Shown one piece after another: positions 50,320-60,478 of a DNA stretch of 64,000 bases; position 1 is the stretch's first letter, and every line of letters begins with the position of its first letter. Both the position numbers and the translations under genes were made by a program. The notes under the pieces are model-generated. The model searched no databases. It was not told where the DNA came from and saw only the letters and a program-made list of their open reading frames with translations. The stretch spans positions 1 to 64,000 of the forward strand of contig NZ_PDNU01000031.1 of the NCBI RefSeq assembly GCF_002631185.1, read 5' to 3'. The stretch is from Teichococcus rhizosphaerae (GTDB lineage Bacteria; Pseudomonadota; Alphaproteobacteria; Acetobacterales; Acetobacteraceae).

Positions 50320-50736
50320 TCAGGCGCGGGGGGGTTTGGTCAGCAGTTCCGACGGTCCGGGCACAAGGGCGTGCGCCGGGGCAAAGGAACTTCTTGGGGA
50401 GGCTTCGTCGGCCGGTGGACACATGGCGACGGCGGACGAGCGGAGCAGCGCGACATGGCCGCAGAACGGGCCGCTACCGTGACCCGGCAGCGTGTCCGGT
50501 CGGGCCGCGGGCTCCTCGTCCACGCCTTCGGAGAAGGCGGCCTCGATGGCGGCCATCGGTCCACCCGCCGCGTCGTCTGCCGCGTGCGCGGGCATGACGG
50601 CGAGCAGGATTGCCAGCGCGCAGAAGATCGCGATGATCCCCGCGCGAAGCGCCGACACGACCGACGATGTGCCCTTGGTCCACATGCCAGGAGCCGGACT
50701 AGTCGATTTCATCGGGCCTGTCACGCAAACGGGCAT
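50320..50736 (-). CDS. small exported protein leading the czc operon (CzcI-like)
   Basis: A 138-aa protein. The ATG at 50736 is chosen because CAGGAGCG lies just before it. A hydrophobic segment (AGIIAIFCALAILLAVMPAHA) forms a signal or anchor. The mature part has two Cys (GPFCGH and AMCPP) and a Pro-rich tail ending LLTKPPRA. Small genes of this type (CzcI, DUF2946-like) often precede czcCBA. The family link is tentative. Confidence 0.55.
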   Translation of the reverse strand: MPVCVTGPMKSTSPAPGMWTKGTSSVVSALRAGIIAIFCALAILLAVMPAHAADDAAGGPMAAIEAAFSEGVDEEPAARPDTLPGHGSGPFCGHVALLRSSAVAMCPPADEASPRSSFAPAHALVPGPSELLTKPPRA

Positions 50737-51017
50737 GTCCGCTCCTGGCCCCGAATCACCTGAAGCCCAAGCCCACGCTTTGCGAATGGGCTTCGCCCGG
50801 AGCACGGGCCTTGGGCGGGGAGCGGAGACAGGGGGCATGCGGGCCGGAACTTCCTCCTCGGGAGGCCGCCATCTACCACGCGTCGCCGCCCGGACTATCC
50901 GCCATCTGGCGCCGTCACAAAACGATGCGCCTCCGTCAGCGGGGCATGAAAAATCGCCGGTAGCCTTTCGTCAGCGGCACGGGCAGCGCTCCTGTCCGCC
51001 ACCTGGAAAGGATCCCT

Positions 51018-51605
51018 ATGATGCTGAAGTTCGCACTCGTGGCAGGCGCGTTGATGGTGGTCTCCACCGGCCTGTCGGCCCAGGAAGCCAGCCTCCGCTG
51101 CCCGGCGCCGGGCAGCAAGGTCGAGCGGACCAACCTGCCGACGATCGCCTACCGCGGCGCCGACCCCGCGTCCCCCCTCGTCTGCCTCGACCAGGCGCGT
51201 CAGCCGCGCTTCCTGGGCTACTGGAGCACGCAGTCGGCCTTCTTCAACGCCGGGGGCAAGCAGCTCCTGTCGACCTTCGCGGAATGGAAGGGCGGCCCGA
51301 GCCGCGTGGTCAACATCGACTACTTCGGCAGCGACCGCTACGGCAACAGCACCACCGCCAACGAGAAGTGGCAGATCCTGGGCCAGGAGCGGGTTGACGT
51401 GCACGCCGGGTCCTTCGACGCGGTGAAGGTGCGCCGGATCTTCTCCATCGTGGGGACGAACTACGTCTTCACGGAGACGCTGTGGATCGACCGGGCGAGC
51501 GGCACGCCGGTCAGGTCCGTCGTGGACCACATGAACGCCACCATGAGTCCCGACGTGACCAGCTGGCAGGCCACCGAGGTGATCACCCGCCCGTCGGGTT
51601 CCTGA
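51018..51605 (+). CDS. secreted hypothetical protein
   Basis: A 195-aa exported protein. A signal peptide ends near GLSAQEAS. The two Cys (LRCPAPGS, LVCLDQ) may form a disulfide. The C-terminal half (WQILGQERVDVHAGSFDAVKV) resembles beta-sheet DUF3108-like domains. It lies between the czc operon and the two-component system, with its own terminator. About 280 bp upstream hold no gene. Confidence 0.6.
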   Translation: MMLKFALVAGALMVVSTGLSAQEASLRCPAPGSKVERTNLPTIAYRGADPASPLVCLDQARQPRFLGYWSTQSAFFNAGGKQLLSTFAEWKGGPSRVVNIDYFGSDRYGNSTTANEKWQILGQERVDVHAGSFDAVKVRRIFSIVGTNYVFTETLWIDRASGTPVRSVVDHMNATMSPDVTSWQATEVITRPSGS

Positions 51606-51628
51606 CCACCGCATCCGAGGACAGGGCG

Positions 51629-51670
51629 GGAGCTGCCCGACGCCACCAGGGCGCGGGCAGCTCCTTCTTT
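51629..51670 (+). terminator. rho-independent terminator
   Basis: An 11-bp perfect stem (GGAGCTGCCCG at 51629-51639 with CGGGCAGCTCC at 51654-51664) is followed by TTCTTT. It closes the 195-aa gene. Confidence 0.8.
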
Positions 51671-51768
51671 GTGACCAGCGGCAATAGACAGTAACTTGCT
51701 TCCGGCGGCAGCGCAGGTGATGGCTCCCGGAAACACTTCGAAGTAAAGCCGGACCAAGCGCCAGAAGA

Positions 51769-52539
51769 ATGAAGAACCCGGAGCCAGGTTATATTATAAC
51801 GAGTACCGACGATCCGCCCGTGCTGTCCGGCGAGGGCTTCAGCATCCTCCTCGTCGAGGACAACGGCGACCTCCGCGCCCTGCTGCTCCAGATGCTGCGG
51901 CGGAGCGGTTTCCGGGCCAACGGGGCGAGGAACGCCGTGGAGATGCGGGACATCATGGAAGGCAGCCACGTCGACCTGCTCCTCCTCGACGTCATGCTCC
52001 CCGGCATCTCCGGCTTCGAGATCTGCCGGGAGATCAGGGCGAGGAGCGCGGTGCCCATCATCCTGCTGACCGCCCTCGGCGAGGCCCACGATCGGGTCAT
52101 CGGGCTCGAACTGGGTGCGGACGACTACATCGTAAAGCCGCCGGACTCGCGGGAACTGGTGGCGAGGATCCGCGCCGTGCTCCGCAGGCGCCAGCGGATG
52201 AGCCCGGAGGAGCAGGACGCCAGGCGCGACCGGGCGGAGTTCCGGGGCTGGCTGCTGGACACCCGGCAGCGCGAGCTGACGGCCCCGGACGGCAGCCGGA
52301 TCGAGCTCACCAGCGGCGAGTACGACCTGCTCCTCGCCTTCGTGGAGCGCCCCCAGCGCATCCTCTCGCGCGAGCAGCTGCTCGACATCGCGCGCGGCCG
52401 GGCGCTGGGCGGCCTCGAGCGGTCGGTCGACGCGCAGATCAGCAGGCTCCGCTCCAAGCTCGGCGGGCGCGGCGAGGAGATCATCAAGACGCTCCGGGGC
52501 GCCGGGTACATGCTCGCCGCCCCAGTGAGCTGGCGGTGA
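51769..52539 (+). CDS. OmpR-family response regulator
   Basis: A 256-aa regulator: receiver domain with acidic pair Glu30-Asp31 and phosphoacceptor Asp74 (LLLLDVMLPG), then a winged-helix DNA-binding domain (RIELTSGEYDLLLAFVERPQRIL). It overlaps the kinase gene. Being next to czc and the copper block, it probably controls metal genes, but the target is unproven. Confidence 0.88.
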   Translation: MKNPEPGYIITSTDDPPVLSGEGFSILLVEDNGDLRALLLQMLRRSGFRANGARNAVEMRDIMEGSHVDLLLLDVMLPGISGFEICREIRARSAVPIILLTALGEAHDRVIGLELGADDYIVKPPDSRELVARIRAVLRRRQRMSPEEQDARRDRAEFRGWLLDTRQRELTAPDGSRIELTSGEYDLLLAFVERPQRILSREQLLDIARGRALGGLERSVDAQISRLRSKLGGRGEEIIKTLRGAGYMLAAPVSWR

Positions 52540-53861
52540 CGGCGTCTCGACGCCCGCGGTGGCTGAACTCCTTCGCACTGCTGATCCTCGCGCCCGGCGC
52601 GCTGGCGCTCGTCGTGCTCCTCGGGGTCAGCCTCGCCCTGCACGGCTACATCCTCCGTGGGGCCGCCGAGCGCGGCGCGGCGGAGGTGGCGGTGTCCCGC
52701 ATCTACTCGACGGTCCGGCAGATCGCCTCGCTTCCACCCGACGAGCGGACAGGCGCGGCCAGGCGCAACTCCACTCCCGACATGGAGGTGGAGTGGTCCG
52801 CGCGCACGGCCGTGCCCGACGGCAGCGACCTCGACGACGATCTCAGGGCCATCGTGTCCGGCCCGCCGGAGTGGCGGGCCGTCCGTGTCAGGCTGGATGC
52901 GTCCGGCACCTCCGGGAATGTCCAGGACGTCGCGATCAGCGTCCAACTGGCGGACAGCACGTGGGTGAACGCCCGGCTCCGCGCGGTCTCGCTGCTCAGC
53001 GCCGACGACATGGCCTTCCGCATCGCCATCATCCTGACGGCGGTGACGCTCCTGGCGCTTGCGGCCTTCGCCTCCCGTCTGGTCGCCAAGCCAATGGCCC
53101 TCCTGGCCACGCGTGCGCGGAACCTGCCTGCCGACGGTGTCCTCAAGCTGGACGGGCTGGCTTCGCCCACCGAGGTGCGGGAGGTCGCCGAAGCCCTGGA
53201 GGCCGCGACGTCCCGAACCAGGGAACTGCTGCAGCAGCGGTCGCTGGCCCTTGGCGCGCTCTCGCACGACCTGCTCTCGCCACTCGCCCGCATGCGCCTC
53301 AGGGCGGAGGACATCGCCGACGGCCATGCCAGAGGCCGGATGCTCCAGGACGTCCGCGAGATGGCCGAGATGGTGACGGACGTCTTGGCCTATCTGCGTG
53401 GCGGGGATGGCGGGGAAGCCGCGACGAGGATTTCGTTGGTCTCGCTGGTTCAGGTGGTGGTCGATGAGTGCGCCGAGGAGGGTGCCCTCCTCGAGGAGCG
53501 TGACTACCAGGACTCCACTGTCCTCGCGCAACCGACGGCCCTGAAGCGTGCGATCCGCAACGTGCTCGGCAACGCCATCAAGTACGGGCGCTCCCCCTGG
53601 GTGGAGGTGCTCCGACGCGGGGATGAGGCCGTCGTGGCCGTGGGCGACAGCGGCCCGGGCGTGGCGCCGGTCGATCTCGAACGGGTCTTCGAGCCGTTCT
53701 TCCGGGCGGACGAGGCGCGGGCGGCGGGTGAAGGAAGCGGACTTGGGCTGCCCACCGCCAAGGCCATCGCCGAGGCCCATGGCGGCCGCCTGGAGATGCA
53801 GAGCGTCCAGGGCATCGGGACTGTCGTGAAGCTCACCCTCCCAAGTGCCCGGGCGGCCTGA
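52536..53861 (+). CDS. sensor histidine kinase
   Basis: A 441-aa kinase with two membrane helices (near 15-37 and 161-180) around a periplasmic sensor region. A HAMP linker follows. The H-box reads ALSHDLLSPLARMRL with His244; the usual RTP after SHD is LSP. N box GNAIKYG and G boxes DSGPGV and GSGLGL are intact. Periplasmic metal sensing is inferred. Confidence 0.85.
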   Translation: MTASRRPRWLNSFALLILAPGALALVVLLGVSLALHGYILRGAAERGAAEVAVSRIYSTVRQIASLPPDERTGAARRNSTPDMEVEWSARTAVPDGSDLDDDLRAIVSGPPEWRAVRVRLDASGTSGNVQDVAISVQLADSTWVNARLRAVSLLSADDMAFRIAIILTAVTLLALAAFASRLVAKPMALLATRARNLPADGVLKLDGLASPTEVREVAEALEAATSRTRELLQQRSLALGALSHDLLSPLARMRLRAEDIADGHARGRMLQDVREMAEMVTDVLAYLRGGDGGEAATRISLVSLVQVVVDECAEEGALLEERDYQDSTVLAQPTALKRAIRNVLGNAIKYGRSPWVEVLRRGDEAVVAVGDSGPGVAPVDLERVFEPFFRADEARAAGEGSGLGLPTAKAIAEAHGGRLEMQSVQGIGTVVKLTLPSARAA

Positions 53862-54012
53862 CGGCTAGCCTAGGGCGATCGTCCGCCATTGCTGCCAATT
53901 GGCGCTCCAGCCACCTTCCCGTAAGAATTCGATGCAATCCGGTCAGGCCACCGCACGATTGGATCCGTACATCACCGGGCCAGCGCACCAGGCGCTGTTT
54001 ACGCAGGAACCG

Positions 54013-54345
54013 ATGATGCCGAAGTCTCGACTGATATGGGCGGCGACCCTTTCTTTCCTCATGGCAGGCTGCGCGGGCCTGGATGAATCCCCCTCGTACC
54101 CGCGCGTCGTAGCCAACGGCGAGAACACGATCATCGACTATGGCCCAGGTCCGAGGAACAACGTCGCCGGAGGCGGCGCCGTCGCACTGACCGGCGGGGC
54201 GGGCGAAAACCTCACCATCACCTATTTCGACCGCTCCAAGGCGCAGATGCCGCCAGCGGGCATGACACCGGTCATCGCCCAGCAAGGGGAGAACACGGAG
54301 ATCGTGTGGGTGCCATCTCCGTCCGGCGCCCTGGCCGCGCGATGA
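54013..54345 (+). CDS. putative lipoprotein, paralogue of 61674-62036
   Basis: A 110-aa lipoprotein: hydrophobic leader with lipobox LMAGC. The mature part has two copies of a GEN motif, a GGG turn (NVAGGGAV) and GENLTITYFD. The exported protein at 61674-62036 has the same order of motifs. The two define an unnamed family bounding the copper block. The ATG may be 54013 or 54016. Confidence 0.65.
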   Translation: MMPKSRLIWAATLSFLMAGCAGLDESPSYPRVVANGENTIIDYGPGPRNNVAGGGAVALTGGAGENLTITYFDRSKAQMPPAGMTPVIAQQGENTEIVWVPSPSGALAAR

Positions 54346-54915
54346 GTTCGCCGTTGCCCCGGCGCTCAGTTCGGCGCGGGGCACCGGGATAGCTGCGCGC
54401 GATGGTCGTTCCGGGGCGTGCCGCTGGTACGGCATCAACCACCATGCTGCTCGCACCGGATTGTTGATCGAGACGCTCCGGCGAACCCTTTGCCGGGTCG
54501 CCCTCGCTCATGTCCGCTTCCGCATGCTGCTGCCCCAGGAGCGGACAGGCAGCTTGCGGTCAGACCCAGCCATGACCGCTCAGCGCCAGTGGCGTTCATC
54601 CACACTTCGAAGCCGAGCTCTCCAGAGCGGACACGCGCTGGTCACGTAGGAACGTAGGAACCATGGTCTCCCGTCGTTCCTGGTGCAGACCGATAGGCGT
54701 ATCGGTCAAAACGCCAGGCGTCGACCAGGTCGAGCGGAACATGGACCGCTGGGCCGGACGGCTGGTGCCGCTCCATGGCGCAGGCGGCGCCGCAGCCTGA
54801 AATATCTTGTCACACTCGGGCAATCTTCGGCTCGCACTCGGCCGCCATCCTGACCCCGTCACATCGAGCGTGGGCCTTGCCTTTCCCGCGCCTGCACAGA
54901 CCGGGAAGCCCAGAG
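54346..54915. other. 570-bp intergenic region, no convincing gene
   Basis: Open frames here have poor composition. TGTCCGCT (54511-54518) and AGCGGACA (54540-54547) form an inverted pair resembling the short interspersed repeats seen in alphaproteobacterial intergenic DNA, and GAGCGGACA recurs near 54625. The downstream part leads to the cupredoxin gene. No CopR-type box was found. Confidence 0.4.
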
Positions 54916-55494
54916 ATGCGTCTTGTCACCTCCGCCGCGGCCGCCGCCCTGGCCCTCCTCGCCATCGTGGCCCAAATCCAGCCCGCCGCCGCGGACCAGT
55001 CCTACCAGGAGTTCGGCGCCCGCGGCCGCGCCGTGGACGCCAAGCGGACGGTCGACATCGTCATGCGCGACAACAGCTACCAGACGCAGCGCATCCAGGT
55101 CCGGGCCGGTGAGACCGTCCGCTTCCGGGTGCGCAACGCGGGCGAGTTCCTGCACGAGTTCAACATCGGCACCGCAGCCATGCACCAGCAGCACCAGCGC
55201 GAGATGCGGGCCATGTTCGAGAGCGGCATGATGTCCGCGACCAGCAAGGACGCCATGGCAGGCATGGACCATTCCAGCATGCCGGGCATGAACCATGGCG
55301 CCGGTGGCCACGGCGGCATGAACCACGGCGCGGCGCCGATGCGCCACGACGACCCGAACGCCGTCCTGGTCGAGCCCGGCAAGACCGAGGAGATGGTCTT
55401 CAAGTTCACCAAGGCCGCCGAACTGGAGTTCGCCTGCAACGTCCCGGGCCACTACGAGGCTGGGATGGTGGGCAACGTCGTCTTCTCGCGCTGA
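54916..55494 (+). CDS. periplasmic cupredoxin-like copper protein
   Basis: A 192-aa exported cupredoxin. A signal peptide ends near PAAADQ. Type 1 copper ligands are visible: His in FLHEFN and Cys-His-Met in [11 protein letters not shown]. Between them a Met/His insert ([15 protein letters not shown]) could carry extra Cu(I). It precedes copA and probably buffers or transfers periplasmic copper. Confidence 0.88.
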   Translation: MRLVTSAAAAALALLAIVAQIQPAAADQSYQEFGARGRAVDAKRTVDIVMRDNSYQTQRIQVRAGETVRFRVRNAGEFLHEFNIGTAAMHQQHQREMRAMFESGMMSATSKDAMAGMDHSSMPGMNHGAGGHGGMNHGAAPMRHDDPNAVLVEPGKTEEMVFKFTKAAELEFACNVPGHYEAGMVGNVVFSR

Positions 55495-55540
55495 CCAGCC
55501 AGCAAGGGTATGCCGCGCCATCGCGGCCAAGGATCGAACG

Positions 55541-57550
55541 ATGACCAATGACAAGCTGAGCAGGCGGCAGGCGCTGGGCCTCGGGGTCGCCGCCCTGGCG
55601 TTCCCGGCCGCGCCCGCAGCCCTGGCCCAGCCCGCCGTCGGCCGGGCTATGCCGCGCGAGTTCAACCTGACCCTGTCCCACGTGACCGCCAACATCACCG
55701 GGCGCCGCCGCCCGGCCATGGCCATCAACGGGCAAATTCCGGGTCCCGCTCTGCGCTTCCGCGAGGGCGAGGAGGTGGTGATCAACGTCGCCAACCGGCT
55801 GCGCGAGCACACCTCGATCCACTGGCACGGCCTGATCCTGCCGAGCGGCCAGGACGGCGTGCCCGGCATCAGCGACGGCTTCCAGGGCATCGACGCGGGC
55901 AGCACGCACCAGTACCGCTTCCCGCTCGTCCAGGCCGGGACCTACTGGTACCACAGCCACTCGGGCCTGCAGGAGCAGTCCGGGATCTACGGCTCCATCG
56001 TCATCGACCCGGCGACTCCGGAGCCCTTCGGCTACGACCGCGACTACATCATCCAGTTGTCGGACTGGACCGACGAGACGCCGAGCCACGTCATCGCCAA
56101 CCTGAAGCGCGATCCCGGCTACTACAACTACAACAAGCGCACCCTGGCCAGCCTGGTCGGCGAGCTCCGCCGCGCACCCGATGGTGCGGCCCGCTCGGCG
56201 ATCGTCTCCGACCGCATCATGTGGGGCGATATGCGGATGGACCCGACCGACATCGAGGATGTCGGCGGCTACACTTATCTCGTCAACGGCCACACTCCGG
56301 CGCAGAACTTCACCGCAGTGTTCCGGCCGGGCGAGACGGTACGCCTGCGCTTCATCAACAGCGGCGCCATGTCCCATTTCGACGTGCGCGTGCCCGGCCT
56401 CGAGATGACCGTGGTGCAGGCGCACGGCAACAACGTCCGCCCGGTCACCGTGGATGAGTTCCGCATCGCCCCGGCCGAGACATTCGACGTCTTGGTCCGC
56501 CCGCGCGACGGGCGCCAGTACCAGGTGTTGGCGGAATCCATGGGCCGCCAGGGTTTCGCGCAGTTCAGCCTGGCCACCCAGGAGGGACTGCCCGCGCTGC
56601 CGCTGCCGCCGCACCGCCCGCGCCCGGTCCTGACCATGGCTGACATGGGCATGAACTACGGGCCCAAGGGCCTCGACCGCGGCACGCCGATGCCGGAGGT
56701 GGACGCGCCCGGCCACGTCGCGCCGATGGACATGGGCGGCATGGACCACTCCGCCATGCCGATGCCCGCCGGAGGCTCCCAGGGCATGCAGCACGGCGCC
56801 GCGGGCGGCATGAACCACGGCAGCATGGCTGGCATGGATCACTCCTCCATGGCGGGCATGGACCACTCGGCGATGCCCGGTATGAATCACGCGGCGATGT
56901 CCGGGATGGACCACTCCGGCATGCAGGGCATGGACCACTCGTCCATGGCCGGGATGAACCACGGCAACATGCCCGGCATGAACCATGGCGCGGCGGGCGC
57001 CGGTGCCATGGCCGGAATGGACCACGGCGCCATGGGCCATGGCGGCATGGGCCATGGCGGCATGGCGATGCCGGACCCCCTGGTGAACGACGTCGGCGCG
57101 CCGCCGGGCGCCCGCGTGCTGTCCTACCGCGACCTGCGCGCCGCCAGGCCGCTCTACCCGGTGCGCGAGCCGACCCGGATCATCGAGATCCGGCTGACCG
57201 GCAACATGGAGCGGTACTTCTGGTCCATCAACGGCAACAGCTTCAGCCAGGCGCAGCCCATCCAGCTGCACCTCGGCGAGCGGGCGCGCTTCCGCTTCGT
57301 CAACGAGACCATGATGAACCACCCGATGCACCTGCACGGCATGTGGATGATGCCGCAGGTCGGCAACGGGGCCGAGAACCCCTTGCTGCACACGGTCAAC
57401 ATCAAGCCCGGCTCGACGGTCGACGTGGACATCGAGGCCGACGCGCCCGGCGGCTGGGCCTTCCACTGCCACATGCTCTACCACATGGAGACTGGGATGA
57501 TGCGCAAGGTGTCGGTCGTGTCGGCGCCCCGCACGGCTGCGGCGCGGTGA
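55541..57550 (+). CDS. copA: multicopper oxidase CopA/PcoA
   Basis: A 669-aa periplasmic Cu(I) oxidase exported by Tat (SRRQALGLG). Copper-site motifs: HWHG (94-97), HSH (138-140), HPMHLHG and the terminal [13 protein letters not shown] long insert at about 365-515 holds more than ten MDHS/MNHG-type repeats for Cu(I) binding. CopB follows directly. Confidence 0.95.
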   Translation: MTNDKLSRRQALGLGVAALAFPAAPAALAQPAVGRAMPREFNLTLSHVTANITGRRRPAMAINGQIPGPALRFREGEEVVINVANRLREHTSIHWHGLILPSGQDGVPGISDGFQGIDAGSTHQYRFPLVQAGTYWYHSHSGLQEQSGIYGSIVIDPATPEPFGYDRDYIIQLSDWTDETPSHVIANLKRDPGYYNYNKRTLASLVGELRRAPDGAARSAIVSDRIMWGDMRMDPTDIEDVGGYTYLVNGHTPAQNFTAVFRPGETVRLRFINSGAMSHFDVRVPGLEMTVVQAHGNNVRPVTVDEFRIAPAETFDVLVRPRDGRQYQVLAESMGRQGFAQFSLATQEGLPALPLPPHRPRPVLTMADMGMNYGPKGLDRGTPMPEVDAPGHVAPMDMGGMDHSAMPMPAGGSQGMQHGAAGGMNHGSMAGMDHSSMAGMDHSAMPGMNHAAMSGMDHSGMQGMDHSSMAGMNHGNMPGMNHGAAGAGAMAGMDHGAMGHGGMGHGGMAMPDPLVNDVGAPPGARVLSYRDLRAARPLYPVREPTRIIEIRLTGNMERYFWSINGNSFSQAQPIQLHLGERARFRFVNETMMNHPMHLHGMWMMPQVGNGAENPLLHTVNIKPGSTVDVDIEADAPGGWAFHCHMLYHMETGMMRKVSVVSAPRTAAAR

Positions 57551-57555
57551 CGGCC

Positions 57556-58314
57556 ATGAAGACCAAGAGCATCCTGGCCGCCGCCGCCTCCCTGGGCGTC
57601 CTGACCTTGGGCGTCCTCCAGGCCACCCCAGCGCAGGCGCAGGCCATGCAGCACAGCACCGAGCCACCCTTCAGCCACGAGGTGTTCACCGGCGCGGTGC
57701 TGTTCGAGAAGCTGGAATACGGCTGGGGGCTGGACGGCCCCAACATCGGCCGCTGGGACGGCCAGGCCTGGTACGGCGGCGACGTCAACCGCGTCTGGCT
57801 GAAGACCGAGGGCGAGACGTCCCGGAACGGCACGGTGGAGGGCGCCGAGGTCCAGCTGCTCTATTCCCGCCTGCTCGGCTACTACTGGGACTTCCAGGCC
57901 GGTATCCGCTACGACATCCGCCCGCGCCCCGACCGCTTCTACGGCGTCATCGGCCTGCAGGGGCTGGCGCCCGGCATGTTCGAGGTCGACGTCCAGGGCT
58001 TCGTCAGCGAGAAGGGCGACCTCTCGGCGCGCGCCGAGGTGTCCTACGACGCCTACATCACGCAGCGGCTGGTGCTGCAGCCCAACGTCGAGGTGAACCT
58101 CGCGCTCCAGAAGGTGCCCGAACTCGGCGTCGGCAGCGGCTTCAACGACGTCGAGGCCGGGCTGCGCCTGCGCTACGAGTTCACCCGCGAGGTCTCGCCC
58201 TACATCGGCGTCAGCTACGAGCGGAAGCTCGGCGACACAGCCCGCTACGCCCGCAACGAGGGCGAGGACGTCGGCGGCTGGGCCTTCCTGACCGGCATCC
58301 GGCTGTTCTTCTGA
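57556..58314 (+). CDS. copB: copper resistance outer-membrane protein CopB
   Basis: A 252-aa outer-membrane protein. A signal peptide ends near AQAQAM. The core EYGWGLDGPNIGRWDGQAWYG (partial) and the C-terminal SPYIGVSYERKLGDTA region are typical of CopB. It lacks the long Met/His N-terminal repeats of longer CopB proteins. A GTG overlapping the copA stop is an alternative start. Confidence 0.9.
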   Translation: MKTKSILAAAASLGVLTLGVLQATPAQAQAMQHSTEPPFSHEVFTGAVLFEKLEYGWGLDGPNIGRWDGQAWYGGDVNRVWLKTEGETSRNGTVEGAEVQLLYSRLLGYYWDFQAGIRYDIRPRPDRFYGVIGLQGLAPGMFEVDVQGFVSEKGDLSARAEVSYDAYITQRLVLQPNVEVNLALQKVPELGVGSGFNDVEAGLRLRYEFTREVSPYIGVSYERKLGDTARYARNEGEDVGGWAFLTGIRLFF

Positions 58315-58474
58315 GGTCAGCCACGATGCTCCGCACGCCCCCGCCGCGGTGGTGACCTTCGGCCGTCCCGGCGTTTACCCCGTGCGGTGCACACCCCACT
58401 GTGGGCGGGCATGGACCTCGCCGTGATGGGAGACGCCGACATGACCGAACTCGCAGCGCAGACCGCATCAGCCG

Positions 58475-59245
58475 ATGCCGCCGGTCGATCCTGAGACCGA
58501 GCGGGAGGCGCGGGCCGCCAGCCCGCTTCCCCCCGAGGCCCACATCCTCGTCGTCGAGGATGACGGCGAGATGCGCACGCTGATCGCCAAGTTCCTGCGC
58601 CAGAATGGCTTCCGGGTGACGGGCGCGCGGAACGGCGCGGAGATGTGGGACACCATCGCCCTTGCCCCGGTGGACCTCGTGCTGCTGGACGTGATGCTGC
58701 CGGGCCAGTCGGGGCTTGACCTGTGCCGGATGCTCCGCGCCAGGTCGGAGGTTCCGATCATCATGGTGACCGCACGTGGCGAGGAGGCCGACCGTGTCGT
58801 GGGCCTCGAGCTCGGCGCCGACGACTACCTCCCCAAGCCCTTCAGCCGCCCGGAGCTCCTGGCCCGCATCCGTGCCGTCCTGAGGCGCGCCCAGGCGGGC
58901 GCGAACCGGACTGGGATGGTCAGCGGCGACCGCATGGTCTTCGCGGACTGGGTGCTCGACACCCGGCGGCGCGAACTGGCGGCGCCGGACGGCTCGGCGG
59001 TCGATCTGTCCAGCGGCGAGTACGACCTCTTGCTGGCCTTCTGCGAGCACCCGCAGCGCGTCCTGTCCCGGGACCAGCTGCTGGACCTGGCCCGCAACCG
59101 GATCTCGGACAGCATCGACCGCTCGGTGGACGTGATGGTCAGCCGTCTCCGGCGCAAGCTGGAGCCGCTGCCGGACAGCCCCGCCATCATCAAGACCGTC
59201 CGGGGCGCCGGATACATGTTCGTCCCCGCGGTGACCCGCCGGTGA
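58475..59245 (+). CDS. response regulator, CopR-like
   Basis: A 256-aa OmpR-family regulator. Receiver: acidic pair in LVVEDD, phosphoacceptor Asp72 (LVLLDVMLPG). The DNA-binding domain contains DSIDRSVDVMVSRLRRKLE. It follows copAB and overlaps the kinase gene (GTGA). It is closely similar in plan to the regulator at 51769. Copper control is inferred from neighbours. Confidence 0.9.
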   Translation: MPPVDPETEREARAASPLPPEAHILVVEDDGEMRTLIAKFLRQNGFRVTGARNGAEMWDTIALAPVDLVLLDVMLPGQSGLDLCRMLRARSEVPIIMVTARGEEADRVVGLELGADDYLPKPFSRPELLARIRAVLRRAQAGANRTGMVSGDRMVFADWVLDTRRRELAAPDGSAVDLSSGEYDLLLAFCEHPQRVLSRDQLLDLARNRISDSIDRSVDVMVSRLRRKLEPLPDSPAIIKTVRGAGYMFVPAVTRR

Positions 59246-60474
59246 GGCGCCTGCTGCCCAGCACCCTGGCCGGACGCATCATCCTGGTGCTGCTGGTCGG
59301 CCTCATGGCCTTCCACGTCGGCAGCCTGTGGCTGCATCAGACGGGCAGCGACATCCTGCTGGGCAGCACGCAGCAGCGGGTCACCGCCGAGCGGGTCGCC
59401 GCCGCCGCCCGCGCCGTCGGCATGGTGCCGCCGGACGCCCGCGAGGCCGTGGCGCAGGCCCTGTCCTCGCCGGGCTTCCAGGTGCGCTGGCGGCCCGGCG
59501 CCGCGGAGGGCGCCGTCGCGGCCGAGGATCTCGCCCTCACGGGCCACCGGGAGGCCGAGGGCACGGTCGGCCTGCCGGGCGGCTCCCTCTGGTACCACGC
59601 CGACCCGCTGCAGGCGCAGCCGGAGCACGCCACGCTGCTCTCCACCACCGCTATGGCGGTCGGCATCCTGGTGCTGGGGCTGCTGGTGGTGCGCCTCATC
59701 GCGCGGCCGCTGCGGGAGCTCTCCAACGCCGCCGACCGGATCGGAAGGCCGGGGCAGACGGTCACCGTTCCCGAGGAGGGACCCCGCGAGGTCCGGCAGG
59801 CGGCGCAGGCCTTCAACCGCATGCAGGCGCGCATCGACCGCCTCATCGCCGACCGGACACAGGCGCTGGCGGCGGTCAGCCACGACCTCCGCACGCCCCT
59901 GGCGCGCCTGCGCCTGCGCGCGGGCTTCCTGGACGACGCCGAGGTGCAGCGGCAGATCGACGCCGACCTCGACGAGATGGACGCCATGATCGGCTCCACG
60001 CTGGCCTACCTGCGGGGCGACGAGGAGCAGGAGGAGGTGCGGTCCGCCGACATCGCGGCGATGCTCCAGACGCTCTGCGGCGACGCCGAGGACATGGGCA
60101 AGCCGGTGACCTACGAGGGACCGCCGCAGGCGCGGCTGCGCTGCCGGGCCATCGCGCTCAAGCGCGCCTTCGCCAACGTCATCGACAACGCGGTGAAGTA
60201 CGGCGCCTCGGCCCGGGTGGTGCTGGATGACCGGGGCCGGGAGCTCGTCGTCCACGTCGACGACGCGGGGCCGGGGGTCCCGGAGGAGCAGCTGGAGAGC
60301 GTCTTCCAGCCTTTCTACCGCCTCGAGGAGTCCCGCAACCGCGGCACCGGCGGCTCGGGGCTCGGTCTGGCCATCGCCCGCCAGGCGGTCGGCCACCACG
60401 GCGGCTCGGTGACGCTCCAGAACCTCGCGGGCGGCGGCCTGCGCGCCAGCATCCGCCTGCCCAGGCCAGCCTAG
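59242..60474 (+). CDS. sensor histidine kinase, CopS-like
   Basis: A 410-aa kinase starting with GTG over the regulator's stop. Two membrane helices (about 10-30 and 136-152) enclose a short sensor region with several His. HAMP, H-box SHDLRTPL with His214, N box FANVIDNAVKYG and G boxes DAGPGV and GSGLGL are present. It should sense periplasmic copper. Confidence 0.88.
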   Translation: MRRLLPSTLAGRIILVLLVGLMAFHVGSLWLHQTGSDILLGSTQQRVTAERVAAAARAVGMVPPDAREAVAQALSSPGFQVRWRPGAAEGAVAAEDLALTGHREAEGTVGLPGGSLWYHADPLQAQPEHATLLSTTAMAVGILVLGLLVVRLIARPLRELSNAADRIGRPGQTVTVPEEGPREVRQAAQAFNRMQARIDRLIADRTQALAAVSHDLRTPLARLRLRAGFLDDAEVQRQIDADLDEMDAMIGSTLAYLRGDEEQEEVRSADIAAMLQTLCGDAEDMGKPVTYEGPPQARLRCRAIALKRAFANVIDNAVKYGASARVVLDDRGRELVVHVDDAGPGVPEEQLESVFQPFYRLEESRNRGTGGSGLGLAIARQAVGHHGGSVTLQNLAGGGLRASIRLPRPA

Positions 60475-60478
60475 GAGA

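Noticed and set aside
56730-57070. Repeated ATGGACCACTC-type units as a non-coding repeat
   Set aside because: They are in-frame Met/His repeats of the multicopper oxidase CopA.
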